Shown here: positions 33,078 through 45,600 of the stretch, one piece after another
Position numbering within the stretch: position 1 is the stretch's first letter
Layout: each line of letters begins with the position of its first letter
Source of the DNA: Anabas testudineus
Lineage: Eukaryota > Chordata > Actinopteri > Anabantiformes > Anabantidae
Reading direction: 5' to 3'
Length of the DNA stretch: 64,000 nucleotides
Assembly: GCF_900324465.2 (NCBI RefSeq)
Contig: NC_046626.1
Coordinates: forward strand, 11,576,459-11,640,458
The notes under the pieces: generated by a model
Databases searched by the model: none
What the model was told of the DNA's origin: nothing
What the model saw: only the letters and a program-made list of their open reading frames with translations
Program-made: the position numbers and the translations under genes

Positions 33078-33470
33078 CTTGGTGACTGTGGAAATGAGAA
33101 GGAGGCATCCAAGGCTCCTCAGAGCCACCTTGAGTATGTCATTCATATCTCATAGCATACTGGTGTAGCACAGAAATCGGTATAGTATTTGAAAACCAGT
33201 TCTATATCAGTCTAGTCTATATAATATAAACACAATTCTTGGGATATGGATGGCCTATTGTGTTTTGCCGGTGATCTCTATGTGCCACATTGTGTTTGTT
33301 AGTCAATAACTAACGCACTGCATGAAAATTGGTGCTCATTTTGTCACTGAAAGTATTTATCAACTCAGGCTTGAAATCTGTAAATACCTGCTTTCTTTAT
33401 ACCAAAACAAGGTTTGCATTGTAAATGTCAAATAATAGTTTATTTCCTGTTTTTATTTAACTTTTGAAAT

Positions 33471-33476
33471 AATAAA
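33471..33476 (+). terminator. elovl1 polyadenylation signal
   Basis: AATAAA about 394 bases after the stop codon. A second AATAAA is near 33717. The rest of 33477-35108 is AT-rich convergent 3' sequence with nothing recognised. Confidence 0.6.
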
Positions 33477-35108
33477 ATACATTTTAGGTAAAGGTCTGTG
33501 TCATTTGGAAAGCAGTTATGGTGTGTATTTTCTAAGAAATGTCACACCTCAATTTTTCAAAGAGATGTTATACTGTATATTACAGTATTGATGCATTTGC
33601 ATTTTTGCATAATTAGGTAATGACATTTACACTGCTATGTATGTTCATCCACATTAATCAGTTATGAGCATTGCCAGCAATGTATGTCTACTCTCTCAAC
33701 ACAGCACATGAAGTTAATAAAGTACTTCTTGGATTATAATTTAATAAAAGGTATAGTGTTTCCGAATGTCATGTGTGAATGCATTATGTTGTTTTTTTAG
33801 TGTAGGCACTGCTAGACTTTTAATTGGGCATAATCCTATTACCACTGCAATTTTTAATCAACTACTTGACAGAAATTGAAACTCTGGGTTTTGTGGTTGA
33901 ATGTTTGACATGAGACAACATTGTTCACAACATCAGTTCAGTGAATCAGAGAGATAAGGGAATAATCTGTATTAGTGAAATCTGATGCTGAGGTTACAGT
34001 GACAGTCTGGAATAGACCAGCAGCAGAGTCAAAAGTAAAAAACAAAAGAACTATAAGAAGTAAAAATATGGTATGATAATATAGACTAGATCAATAGCCG
34101 AATAATTAAACAGAATTGAGATGAGATACAGGTGAGTTTGATGGAAACTGAAAAGTCTGATGGTAGCACAGTCTTGTTTGCCTTTTCATCCTCGCCAGCT
34201 GAAAACTGTCCAATTACAGTGAATCAGGATTGAGTTCATGTCATGAACTTAATTATGACATAGCTGAAGGGTGTAGAAGTCTCAGAGACTACTCCTCAGC
34301 TTCTGGTGGATTTCATGCATCTTTTTTTGGGATCAGACCTGAATTTAGCAATAGCTAGTAGCAAATATCTGCTTCCATGGTAACATGTGCCTCCTGAGAA
34401 GGTCACCAAAAATCCTCTCACAAACAGAAAAATCACAGTAAGTTTACTTCTGTTCATCACCTGAGAGAAGCACACCACCAGTCGGAAGATAAAAACGCAC
34501 AAAGAGAAAAGCTGCTATGACTGGAATCCAAACAGGCACTCGTCTAGAAGTCACTTAATTCAGATATTCATGCACAAACTAGAAAGACTAGACTATATAA
34601 TATACATCTGTCAAAGGATGATATAAGATATTTTAAAAATTAGGAGACATCAGCGATCCTGACTGTCACTTTGTAAATTTATTACAACCCAAGAATCATG
34701 CAAAAGGAAAACCTTTCACAATAAGTGGAAAAAAAAAAAGGAAGCCATTTTTAGCATTTCCTTTATTGCTAAGAGTACATGTGAATTCTTAAATAGTATG
34801 TTACCTGAAGTTGTTATACCCTTACCGTTTCCAACATGGCAGTGCTAAAACATGCCCATTAAGAGAAACAGATAAGGTAATCAAACCATTTATTTATAAC
34901 CCAGGTCAATGTGTACAATGGTTCTATATTACAGTCAAAGATAACAAGGTCATAAATACATTTTAAAAGCATTATAGCTCAGAAGCCACCAGTTAAAAGT
35001 TTCTTTACCACGTCAGTAAACCTGTATAAACAATTGAGACGACAACCCATTATATCACCAAGAGGAGCAGTAAAATGCCAGCTATGGCTAAAACACTGGG
35101 TGGAAATC

Positions 35109-35114
35109 TTTATT
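35109..35114 (-). terminator. cdc20 polyadenylation signal
   Basis: AATAAA on the minus strand 73 bases past the cdc20 stop codon. Confidence 0.65.
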
Positions 35115-35186
35115 GTGGATTAAATAAAACATTGGCATAAATGCATCATAGATCATAAACTTCAAACAAAATCAAGACAAAGCTAA

Positions 35187-37740
35187 TTATCTGATTGACT
35201 GATGAATGACACTGCTAGTTGATTTGACCAGCCTCTCTTTGGCCTTCTTCTTAACAGGATCAACTTCAAAGCTCTTCCACAGACGAATTGTCTCATCTCC
35301 AGCAACAGACGCAATGGTAGAGCAGTCTGGGCTCAGAGTCAAACTGAGAACTCTGTCTTCATGGCCTGAAACAAGAGCAACAATACGTTATCAGGAGAAA
35401 CCATTCATTACAGCTGACTCCAGGTCTGTGGAGGCTTCCTTTAAAGTAAAGTATGTGTGAATGAGCATTAAATTGGTTGGACACACCTAAATCAGGTAAG
35501 TGGTGGAAGGGCAGAGATGGTAAGAAAACTAACAGGGTTATAGCTCCAGCACCAGAGTTGCCTACCCCTGGTCTAATCAAAAAAATTACTCACCATTGAG
35601 CTCTGCAACTCTAGTGAGAGAGGGATATTTCCAGATAGTAACATTGTTGTGGGCAAATCCATGAGCAGAGACGAGTTCCTTGTAGTTGGGTGCAAACACC
35701 AGCGATGAGATCTGAAAACAAAGTGAAGAGATTTGAAAATAGCTCTATGTTGTGACCTCCAGATTAAAGAGTTAAGAAAGGACTCGTTACCTGTGACTGA
35801 GTGTCAAGTGAACTGATACAGGAGCCGCTGTTTACATTCCAGATACGGATGTGACGATCACTAGTACCACCCCCAGATGCTAGAATATTTTGTTGCCACG
35901 GACACCAGGCCAACGCCTAGAAAAAGAAAAAAAAAAAAAAAAAGAATTTCAGACTAAACATCTAGCAGATAATATTTATGACATTTACAGGTCACTGCGT
36001 TGATTATGACTAGAGATTTTGGCTACCTTAGAAATAAGTGCTCTCCCAAACCGTACAAGTACAAAGCTGCTCACCTTTACAGCTCCTTGGTGTTCAGTCC
36101 AGCTATGCAGCGATTGGCTGTTCCTGCTGCCACCCTCTGACACATATGGCCATACGAACACCATGTTGTCGTTGCCTCCACTGGCTAGGTACCGCCCATC
36201 AGGAGACCATTTCAGTCCACACACCTCCTGTGAGTGACCAGTCAGTGTGAAAATGTGGTGGTTTGGCAGCCTCACATCATGATGGTGAATTTGTCCTGAT
36301 CTGGAGCCACTGTAAATCAAAATGGACGAACGTGCTCCATTAGAGACCAATAAGAGGATTGGAAAGAAATTTTACCCTTTTGTTTCTCAGATAAATGTAA
36401 ATGTAAAATGTACCTGGAAAGAATGTGCTCATTCCAGCTCAGGCTACCAACTCGAGCTGTGTGGCTGGCCATGCTGCGTAAACGCTTCTGGTTTTCAACA
36501 TCCCACAACTAAAGGGAAAAAAAATGCACCATTAACACTTGTATAATGAAAGTACCATGTAAAATTTGACCATGTGAACTTAATGTGGAGCCATTATTGC
36601 CACACTGACCTGAACTTTGCAGTCACTGGTACCGACAGCTAGGTAGCTTCCTTCTTTAGTCCAGGATAGTGAACAGATGTAGTCCTCGTCACGCTCCATC
36701 TTCATGAGCAGAGTGATATCTCCTTGGGTGGCATCCCACAGGTATACGCTGTTATGTAGTGCCACAGCAAGAACATTTCGACTGCTCCAGTCAAGCAGAT
36801 TCAAATCTGGAAGAAAAAAATTATTACATCCGGTCTAAAGTTTAACTAAAGGCTTTAGGAAAGTTCTCTTTAGTACCAAACTTACAGAAATCATTTCGAA
36901 GTTCAGGAGCATCCAAGATTCTGTCAGGCGTTGAAGATATATACCTTGTCTTTTTGATAGAGGCGGGTGTTGTTACTTGACTGTAAAGTACTTTCAAGTT
37001 GTTTTGATAGCCTAGAAAGTAGACAAAAAAATGAATTAGTAAAAAAAATAAATAAATGTATCATGGTATATTCACATATTCTTAATATGATGTTAGCATG
37101 CAAATATAATTGCCTTCTGGAGCATTCAGAGGTTTCCCTCCAAGGTGTAGGATCTTTGCATCTTCAATGTTGTATCCATTTAGGGAGACCGACCAGGCTT
37201 TCTGGTTTTCCTGTAAAAACCAACATGCCTCAATCAGTAAATGCTGTGATTTAGAAAGTGATCAAAATGATATTTATCACAAAATACAGCTTACTGATGA
37301 TACTCCTGCTTCATTTGCATCCACAGGTTCATTCTCCTTTGTGAGCAGGAAACTTGCTACATCCATTTGTTTGGTGTTTCGGGTGGGAATGAAGCGGTCG
37401 CCCCCCATCTTCGAGGGAGTTTGTTTTTTATTTTTGCCTGCAAAACAGTACCTCATTGAACAACATGTGCGGAGATGTATTGGAACTACGTGCACCATTT
37501 TGTTCAGCAGGTCTAGTTACAATAGCACATATAGTAGGTTACATATTTACCTGGCGTTTTGCTCGGGGTTTTTGATGAACTCAGCGACACATTGGCAGAT
37601 TTTCCAGGCGACAACCCGTTCAGGGCGGATGTGTTGGATGAACTGGCTTTTCGCTGCCATCTCGCCATGGGACCGTTTGTGATGGGCATATCCAGCTTCA
37701 GGATACTGTGGATGTCGTTTTCAAACCCAAATTGTGCCAT
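35187..37740 (-). CDS. cdc20: Cell division cycle protein 20, APC/C co-activator
   Basis: Substrate-recruiting activator of the anaphase-promoting complex and target of the spindle checkpoint. Exons (minus): 37551-37740, 37295-37437, 37114-37210, 36886-37011, 36610-36806, 36414-36508, 36075-36309, 35791-35916, 35594-35711, 35187-35365; 501 codons. Marks: start [15 protein letters not shown]-box DRFIPTR (77-83), KEN box (97-99), the KILHLGG element, seven WD40 repeats over about 185-480 and the C-terminal IR tail (HQSIR). The start is fixed by an acceptor (ACCTAG) five bases before the ATG, so upstream Mets in the open frame are intronic. The intron after exon 3 (donor at 37113-37112) begins with GC instead of GT. 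Confidence 0.97.
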
Positions 37741-38194
37741 CTCATCTAGGTATTGACACGACTTGGACATCACGACAAATAAGTCACAGACGTTACATTA
37801 ATGTCGACGTGCAACATTGCGCTTTAAGTTAGCTTAACTTAGCTTAGCTATCAGTTAGCGTTAGCATTGCTGAAGCGGTTACAAAGCAACACAACTCAAC
37901 TACACTATGGCATAAACACATAGAAGAATTTATTACAGTAGGTAAAATAATTTAAAATTAAAAATAATTTAGCATTATCCCCGCTATGTTATGATGAATG
38001 TAGTTATTAGCTAACGTTACTTCAAGGTAAAGTAAGCTAACGTTAGTTAGTTAGTTACCACAATTGAACATAACCGAAAGTGAACAAACGAATCTGGAGT
38101 AGGAATCGTTCTAGTTTTTTAACTAGCGTCGTATCTGATCTACTGAATCAAATGTGGTAGCTGTTCCTCTTCAAAACAAACAAATGGAGCTCAC

Positions 38195-38410
38195 CTTCTC
38201 AACAAAACGTGGGACACACTGGGACACACTGAGACACACTGAGACACACTGCTCTTCGCCTTCCGTTCTAAAATTTGAAATTCGTGGCGATGACGCCACA
38301 CGGTTTAAATGCCACAAACCTCTCCCGTGATTGGCTCGTTCGACGGGCTGCCGTTACTCCCGTGGCATTGCTATGGTAACGTTTACGAATGGGCGAATGT
38401 GATTGGTGGA
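38195..38410 (-). promoter_or_regulatory. cdc20 leader exon and cell-cycle promoter
   Basis: Donor GAGAAG|GTGAGC ends the noncoding exon at 38195. Upstream on the gene strand there is a TTCAAA/TTTGAA CHR-like element (38274-38279), TGACGCCA (38291), a TTTAAA (38303), two CCAAT boxes (ATTGG on plus at 38330 and 38402), and an RFX X-box-like GTTACCATAGCAAT (38367-38380). CHR plus CCAAT boxes is the usual layout of G2/M genes run by DREAM and B-MYB/FOXM1. Confidence 0.55.
38211..38250. repeat. Four tandem 10-bp units in the cdc20 leader
   Basis: GGGACACACT twice then GAGACACACT twice, head to tail, inside the presumed first exon. Confidence 0.9.
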
Positions 38411-38454
38411 GACACTTCCTGGCAACGCAACAATCCGCCTTAAAAGGAGGCCTT

Positions 38455-38472
38455 CCGCCACCTGCTGGTCAG
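38455..38472 (-). promoter_or_regulatory. CTCF-like motif beside the cdc20 promoter
   Basis: Reverse strand reads TGACCAGCAGGTGGCGG, a full match to the CTCF core CCASYAGRKGGCRS. Confidence 0.5.
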
Positions 38473-39594
38473 ACATGGTGCTGTGGCTGTGAATCAGTTC
38501 ATGTTAAATGTCAGCAAAGTTTAAAAACAGCTTTAGTATGGCTTTCCTCACCTTTGACTCTGTATTTAAATGTATTTTATTCTATTGGAATGTACTGTAA
38601 GTTAACTTCACAAACAAGGAAGTCTGTCATTGTCAAAATGATATGATTATGGACAAGGTGTAAACTCCCCACTTTATTCCCATGAGTCACATTATCTGTG
38701 TTTATACAGCAGTGCACAAATACAGTAAATAAAAAGTCTTGGTAGCAGTGAAGCACTCTGTGCCATGCTCCAGTTCTGTATTAAAAGCATTTTAACTAAT
38801 ACTACAGATTGAGGTAAATTGACAAAAATGTGACAAAATACAGAATATGCATCACATAAGACATCCTTAATTAAACACTAAATTTTCTCACAAACAAATA
38901 TGCAATCGGTAAAACAGAGACAATTACAACAATGTACAGAAGGAAATATAATAAACCACAAGGACAGTATCTCAAACCAAATAACACAATACAGCAAGAC
39001 TCTGTGGGGAAACTGGACACTGTCGGTCTATCCAGTGTTTGGCAGGCTTTTACTGGGATCGGTTTATCAATGGCAAAACAAACACTTAAATTGAGCTGGG
39101 CTTTATCTACAGACTGTAAGACAGTCTGTGACTTTCTCTTCTATGCCCCTCAGTTCTCTTAACTTGTTCTAATTACTGTACAATATGTGCTTGAAACAGA
39201 ACTTTTAATTCATTCTCAGTCCAGGCACTATAATGATGATTTAAATGTCTGCATTTATCTGTGCAAAAAGACTATACTGACACTATGTATAGGCATATAT
39301 AGAAAATACCTACAATAAAAGCACCAGAGTAAAGTGTGATGCATGCATGTTAAAGTGCATAAAATAATGTGGCCAGAAATGCAGTTACAGAGATAAAAAA
39401 AAACAAATGATCTGAACACAGTTTGTTCCACTGCAGTATGCTGATGGTACTGAGGCAAAAGGTGACTATTCAGGGAGTGACACTATCCACACAAGCAGAA
39501 GAAATGGGTTAAATCAATAAACAGGCATTGAGCAGGAGAAACAGAGTTGAAAGCTTAAATGTAATCCCATTTTCCTGTCAGCTGGAGATCTGAA

Positions 39595-41959
39595 TTACAA
39601 GGTACTGTAACCACTGCCTTTGTTGGCTGGAGCCATTTCACTCATGTCTTTTGGGTAATGTATAATTGAGCCAACAACACCTGCAAATAAATCATAGTAA
39701 TATTAGTCTGAGATTCATCACTGAAGAACTCCCATCAATTCATTATCTAAACCGCTTTTCCTGTTAAGGGTGTTGGAGCCAGTCTCAGCTGTCTTTAATG
39801 AGAGGCAGGGCACACCCTGGGCAGTCGATTACAGGACTGACATATTAAAGACAGACAAACATTCACATTCATATTTACACCAATGGGCAATTCAGAGTCA
39901 CCAATTAACCTGGCTGTAAAACTAACTAAACTCCTAGTTTTCACAGTGTTAACCACTACTACTGAAACATAGTGAATCTAACAGTATGAGTATGCAATAT
40001 AAGTTTTAATAAACTTTTCTAAATAGTTTCTAATCTGGCAACTACATTCATATTCAGTCATTAAAACAGTTAGGGCATAATGTACAATATCACACAGTAC
40101 ATAACACACAAACATACAAGACCATACTTATCTAAAGTGTCTATGGCATTGGACTTATTTAATATTTAACTTTGGAACAATCTTCTCCCAAGGCTGTTAA
40201 CTGAGAAGTGCACAGAGTCTAAAGAGAAAACATAAGAGTCACTGTTTTCTTACCTCCGGGGTGCCTCAAACCTAAGCAGAGAGTGAGAAAGACAAAGCAC
40301 ATGACCATGCTTTAGATTGCCTATGATTGTGAGACTCCATACCAACAGCCATGTGACAGAGCATGTTTTAAAATAAGTTATGTAGCATTTACTTTGGGTC
40401 ACTGACGTATAAAATCTAAAGAAATCTAAATTAATCTAAAGTAGAGTTCCTGCAGCACAAGATGCAACACAAGACTGTATTATTGTAAATAAACAGCTTT
40501 ACTGTAACTTAAAGGCCACATTACTATCTTAATCAAAAAATGAAAATGTACCTATTTACTCACCATGGTTTTTGGAGATAAGGATGCCGATCATGATTAA
40601 CCCAGTCAGGGCCAGGAATGACAAGACTGGGATCAGAAACTGTGGCAAAGGAATCCCTGGAACGAAGAAAATATTTCAAATTTGTAACCTGACAGTCAAA
40701 AAAACAGGTCACAATGAAACATGCACTGTGATAATTCAGAGATGAGTGAAATGCATTCACATCGACATGCAAATGTTTACTTTGGTATCGTGCTTTATTA
40801 CTCTAGTTCAGATTGTGTCATATAACTTACAGTCAAATACCATCAGCTGCCTCCAAAATCCACCAGCAGCATTCAAACATTTTTATTAGTCACAAAAGAC
40901 AACTACAGCTATGGACAAACAAAATGTCTCATCTAAATTGTGATTAATTTGTAGTCACTAATGTTGAACTAAAAGTAATCTGATTTAATTTCACTTACAG
41001 ACTACCATTATATTGTACTGCTACTTTGTACTAAAGAAAAATATTTTCCAGGGGTCAAAATGGCCCCTATTAGATGTTTCAAAATATACTAATACTAATA
41101 AATATACTAAATAATCAATACATTGTGTTAATGCCCAAATTCTCTGATTTTGGCATCTCAAGTGTAAGATAAACATAAGCTGATCTCTATTTTATATTAT
41201 TTGAATTTTAATATCGTTGGGTTTTAGGCGGTTGGTCACACAAAAGGAAATAGCAAAGACCTCTGAGAACCCCGAGTATTTTTATGCGGTTGTTATTTGT
41301 TTTTTATTGTCAGATAACCTGATACCTGACTGTTCCTCAGAAAGCCTCAGCTCTTTCAATACTTCGATGCATCCCTCCTGAAGGCGGATTCTTTCCATTC
41401 TTGTGGGCTGTGCTTCCGGATTCCACTGCAATTTGAAGGTCAGTGCTTGTGGTAGGTGGGCTGTCCACATATCACTGTCGTCTAGAGTCAGATAGAGCTT
41501 TCCATCAAAGAAAACACGGTCGGCCCAGTGCAGCTGAGGTCCCTCCAGTATGCATTCACGAGACCGGAGCACAGTGTGATTTTCTAGGAATTAAAACAAA
41601 GGCTATGAACAAAAATAATCCTTGGCTGATCATGAGATGAAATATGAGTCATTACATTCATTCATGTCACATAGTGATGATTTTCTTACTTAGCACCGAA
41701 GTTTGGTTGTCACTGATAACAGCTGGAAGGAGTGAATCGGCTGAAATGCTTTGGATGATATGGTTAACCTCCTGGCTCGTGCCAGTGAGCGTGACTCCAT
41801 TGAGAAGAACCTGCTGGACGACATGCTGAGCTCCCGCCTCTCTCCACTGCTGGACCTGAACTATGATGGTATCTAATGAAAAACAATGGTGCATGAAAAA
41901 ACAATGATCACTGCATCACTCTAAACTTTAAAGCAAAAGTGAAAGTAGCAGTTTATCTG

Positions 41960-42035
<76 letters not shown>

Positions 42036-42614
42036 AAGCACCCATTTCTTCTGCATGTTGTCACATACATTTCATGATAATTAATGCTGTAGTTGAGAGC
42101 AGCTCCTGTGCAAAGTATTTTACAATATGAGCTGAATCTATCCAGTAAACATCCCCTTGTACTTGTGTACACTGTGTTAGCAGTTTGCATCTACACAATC
42201 TAATTTGCTGCAACCAACCCATTACACAAGGCACAGGCCCAGAAACGAGCTGGCTTGTGATGGGGTTGTTAGGTTAGAAGGTGTTCTCGGATAGTTAAGC
42301 TGTTCCTGTAAACGAGAGTCGATTATATGCTACACTTTTAATCTGTAATGTGATTTGCACCCACACCACGAGCAGCAGGCGCAGGTTACAAAGGTAAATA
42401 TTAAAGTACGAGACCGTGAGTCCGTTTTTCATGAGTGATTCACTGTGTGATTCGTTTCTCGGTGTAACTAATCCATCAGCTACCCCGGAAAGAAATGCAA
42501 GTGCAAAAAAACAAAACAACAAGAACAAACCAAAACAAGCCTCTTACCTACTGGAACAGGAAAGCCCCGAGATAAGTGGCACAAGAGCAGCACAAGGAGC
42601 CCAACAAGCTGCAT
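39595..42614 (-). CDS. Degenerate MHC class I molecule, teleost H lineage (no alpha3)
   Basis: Six exons (minus): 42548-42614 signal peptide (MQLVGLLVLLLCHLSRG), 41690-41872, 41326-41583, 40564-40656, 40254-40271, 39595-39680; 234 codons, every intron in phase 1 as in MHC class I genes. Exon 2 (61 residues) looks like a shortened alpha1 domain. Exon 3 (residues 84-169) reads as alpha2: Cys94 and Cys155 at class I-like spacing, FFDGKLYLTLDDSDMWTA, then EGCIEVLKEL; one NHT glycosylation site. No Ig-type alpha3 exon is found. Exon 4 starts the membrane helix (about 176-196). The tail has Tyr215 and ends GSGYSTL. Shrunken alpha1, loss of alpha3 and a Tyr-containing tail are the published traits of teleost H-lineage molecules. 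Function unknown, signalling through the tail is suspected. EPCR- or ULBP-like proteins share the architecture but not this tail. Introns contain only repeats. Confidence 0.78.
39736..39915 (-). repeat. Teleost interspersed repeat, copy 2 (inverted)
   Basis: Reverse-complement relative of the repeat at 10335-10465: accgcttttcctgttaaggg, gagaggcagggcacaccctg, and caattcagagtcaccaatta. It lies in the last intron of the H-lineage gene. Confidence 0.65.
41961..42031. repeat. Compound (CA)n(TA)n microsatellite
   Basis: Twelve CA units, a short spacer, then about twenty TA units in intron 1 of the H-lineage gene. Confidence 0.95.
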
Positions 42615-45600
42615 TTCTTCAAATCCAGTCAGCAGCGTCCGAGCGTCAGGGAAGGACCAAACTCTCCAAAGAGCCCCGGCGGCTTTAAGCCATTTAAATG
42701 TGCTGAGGTAACACGTCCGGAAGAGCAGCACCGACAGCACCGACAACACCGACAACACCGGCCGTCCGCCTGCACTCACCGCGCTGCTCGTCGGGTGTGA
42801 GCAGCAGCAGCAGCAGCTTCATTCAGTATGCAGCCTCCTCGCTTCCTGATTGGCCCGCACAGCTGGTACATGGACGGGGAAGTGAGTGCACACGGGACGG
42901 ATCCTGTCAAACCAGGACCCTGCTCCTGAAAACAAAGTGAGTTTACCAAACAAACGCCTGAAGTCAGACACGGAGCGAGTTTTAGTCTGAACACCTGAAA
43001 AACTGCAATGTGGCTCATTCAAGTTTAATTATGGTAACCATGGGAACTAATAATTATTCCCCTTGGCAACAGTTCAGATTATCTTTGGGCACCACTTCAC
43101 TGAGCCTTACTAAAACTGGCTGAATTATAGGTAGAGGTAGGATTAGGATTAGGGTTTAAGTGGGAGTATCAGAGGTGGAAGATGTGTAAATATGTAGCTG
43201 ATTTTAATTAGTTTATGTTCTGCTAGGTGGCTAATCCATAATACATCATAATTAAAGCTGCAATGTAACTAAACTCCAACTAACTGTAAAATAAATTATT
43301 CTATGATTTAAAAAAAAGTATGTAAGAACAAAAATACTGATAGCACATCAGTGAGCCTATACACGAATATTACCTACAGAGAGGCTCTGTTTTTTATTAT
43401 CTTCTTTTTAACGTTTGCGGCTATGCATCCTTGCAGATACAGCATTTAAAACAAGCTGGACAAATTTCAATTTTCTATGCGAGTTGTTTTTGTCAGGGAT
43501 ACTGTTATTTTCACTCCATTTCTTTGTTAAGACAACCTATTTAAAATCCATTGGTTTATTGGAAAATGCAATGGAGTCACAAAGCTGAAAACAGTTTTCT
43601 AGCATTTGAATACACTGTAACACATGTTATTGATTAAACTGGAAAACTGTTTTTACAATAGTTAGGATTAGCTACACTTTGACTTACTGCTAGAGTAAAA
43701 ACTCTCTTACACATTAATGGACAAGTTATAACAATCCAACAACACTAAAAGATGTGAAGGGGCAAAGTTTAAATATTTTGACCTGAGGCAGTACTGACAT
43801 GTTGATGTGTAGTCTGTTTCTCTTTCTGATAAACATTTTTGTCTCTTATTTTATGTACACATTATCTAAGTGGCCTAATTATCTATCTGGTAACATTTCT
43901 ACCACAACTTAAAACTATAATACATCACAAAAGTAACTTAAACAATCTACACGTCAGTGTGAGAACCATAAATACCCTATTGTCTGAATGTTGGTAAATG
44001 TCATGTTAGAAGAGTTCATTCTCAGCAGGCCAAGAGCACGTCTCTCACACCCACACAGTTTCCGAGTTTGAGGTGTTCAATAATTTAGACGTGATCAAAC
44101 GTGATCAGACAAAGCAACACAATCAGGTTCATATGCGTTTTTTTTTTCTGCACAGTGCAAATCAGTGTGTCAGATGTGTCCAAACTTCAGAACATGAGGA
44201 TTTGCTTAAATAAAAATGAGTTTGAGTTACTGTGTGAGTTTTCATTGTAAGTGACCAAAATCTCTTTCTGGAACTAGAAACACCCAACACTTAGGTAACA
44301 CTTTTTTTTTTTAATTTCTCTTTTAAAAACAAAAAATGAACTAACGAACATGAAAGACATATTTCCTCAACTTCCTCTTATTGTTATCCCAGCTGACTCA
44401 CTGTGCTGTTGTTTTACAGTCTGATAATACAGAGCATTTTGTTCATTTCTTATCCAGATAATAGGTCAAGGATGAATAGTATGTTCCAATTTCTTTTTAT
44501 CACATGTGATGCTTCACATAAAAGGTTTACGTTATTAGAAACAAATGACCTAGGAGAACACTACTGATGAGAAATTTTCAGCTACTGCATTTGTGCCTGT
44601 GTGTGTTAAATGCCCATGTGAAATGTTATGCTTATGTGACGTCACTAAATGTTATGTAAAAAGGAATTATTTAAGTACTGGTGTCAAGACTTTTATTTAC
44701 ATTACATGCCTCAAACTTCTGCAGGCACACTCTTAAAATGGAAGATATGCAGCACAGATGGGAAGTGGTTGTATAAACAGTCTGCTGCAAGACAGCAGGG
44801 GCCTTCACTGACAGAGGGGATTTTAGCAGTCAGGCTTCGTCTTCACATGAGAACACACTTCCACTTTCACAGGTGGAAGAAACATTGAAAGCAATGTAGG
44901 GCAATACAAATGAATAGCCCATTTCAATCAAGGCAAAACAAAGTGTTTTACACATTAAAAAAATAACAGCAAAGTTTGCTGAAAGTATAAAAAACACAAG
45001 TATTCACTGTGCAGATTAGCCCCGTCCATGCTACCTTACTTTACTACTGTATGTGACTGCTTGTTCTGTTTGTGAGTGAAAAGATGTGTCACTGGAAGGT
45101 ACAGAGCGCAAAAAACGAATTACTAGTTTCAGAGTCCAATATTCATTCAGGCTCTTGACAACTGAAAAAACAAGCACTTCTTAAAAGTTATAACTCAGAG
45201 ATTAAAGAGATTAAAGATTAAAAACTCACACACTCACTCTGGTAAAAAAAACTGCTGCTGCTATGTGTCATGCTCGCAACAAAGCTGTTCTGACTCTGAA
45301 TCGCTTGATAGACAACAATTAGTTATTACAATATTACAATAAATGACATCTATGCACTAGATAATGTACTCAGTTGGCTTGGATACCTAGATTTTAGCTA
45401 GATTTCTTCAGCATTTCAAAACTGAGTTTTAATGGCATGGTGAAATGCAGCCCAGTATGTTTTTTAGTTTTTTTTTAGATCAAACCTATTTTGTTTATTT
45501 GTAGGGTTGTGACTGGGGGCAAATTCCATTTTTCCATTAGCTCTCTTGAGACTTATACAAGAAGGCAGTAATGCAAACCAACTATGAAGACACACACAAT

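Noticed and set aside
39595-42614. EPCR/PROCR or ULBP-like identity for the small membrane protein
   Set aside because: Same alpha1-alpha2-membrane layout, but EPCR's alpha1 is full length and its tail is very short. The shrunken alpha1 and Tyr tail fit the teleost H lineage better.
42480-42779. Upstream in-frame start for the H-like gene (MSAGGRPVLSV...)
   Set aside because: It would bury the signal peptide; MQLVGLLVLLL at 42614 gives a normal leader and fits class I gene layout.
43120-43162. Interstitial telomere repeat (ggattaggattaggg)
   Set aside because: Only two or three imperfect units, well within chance for AT-rich sequence.
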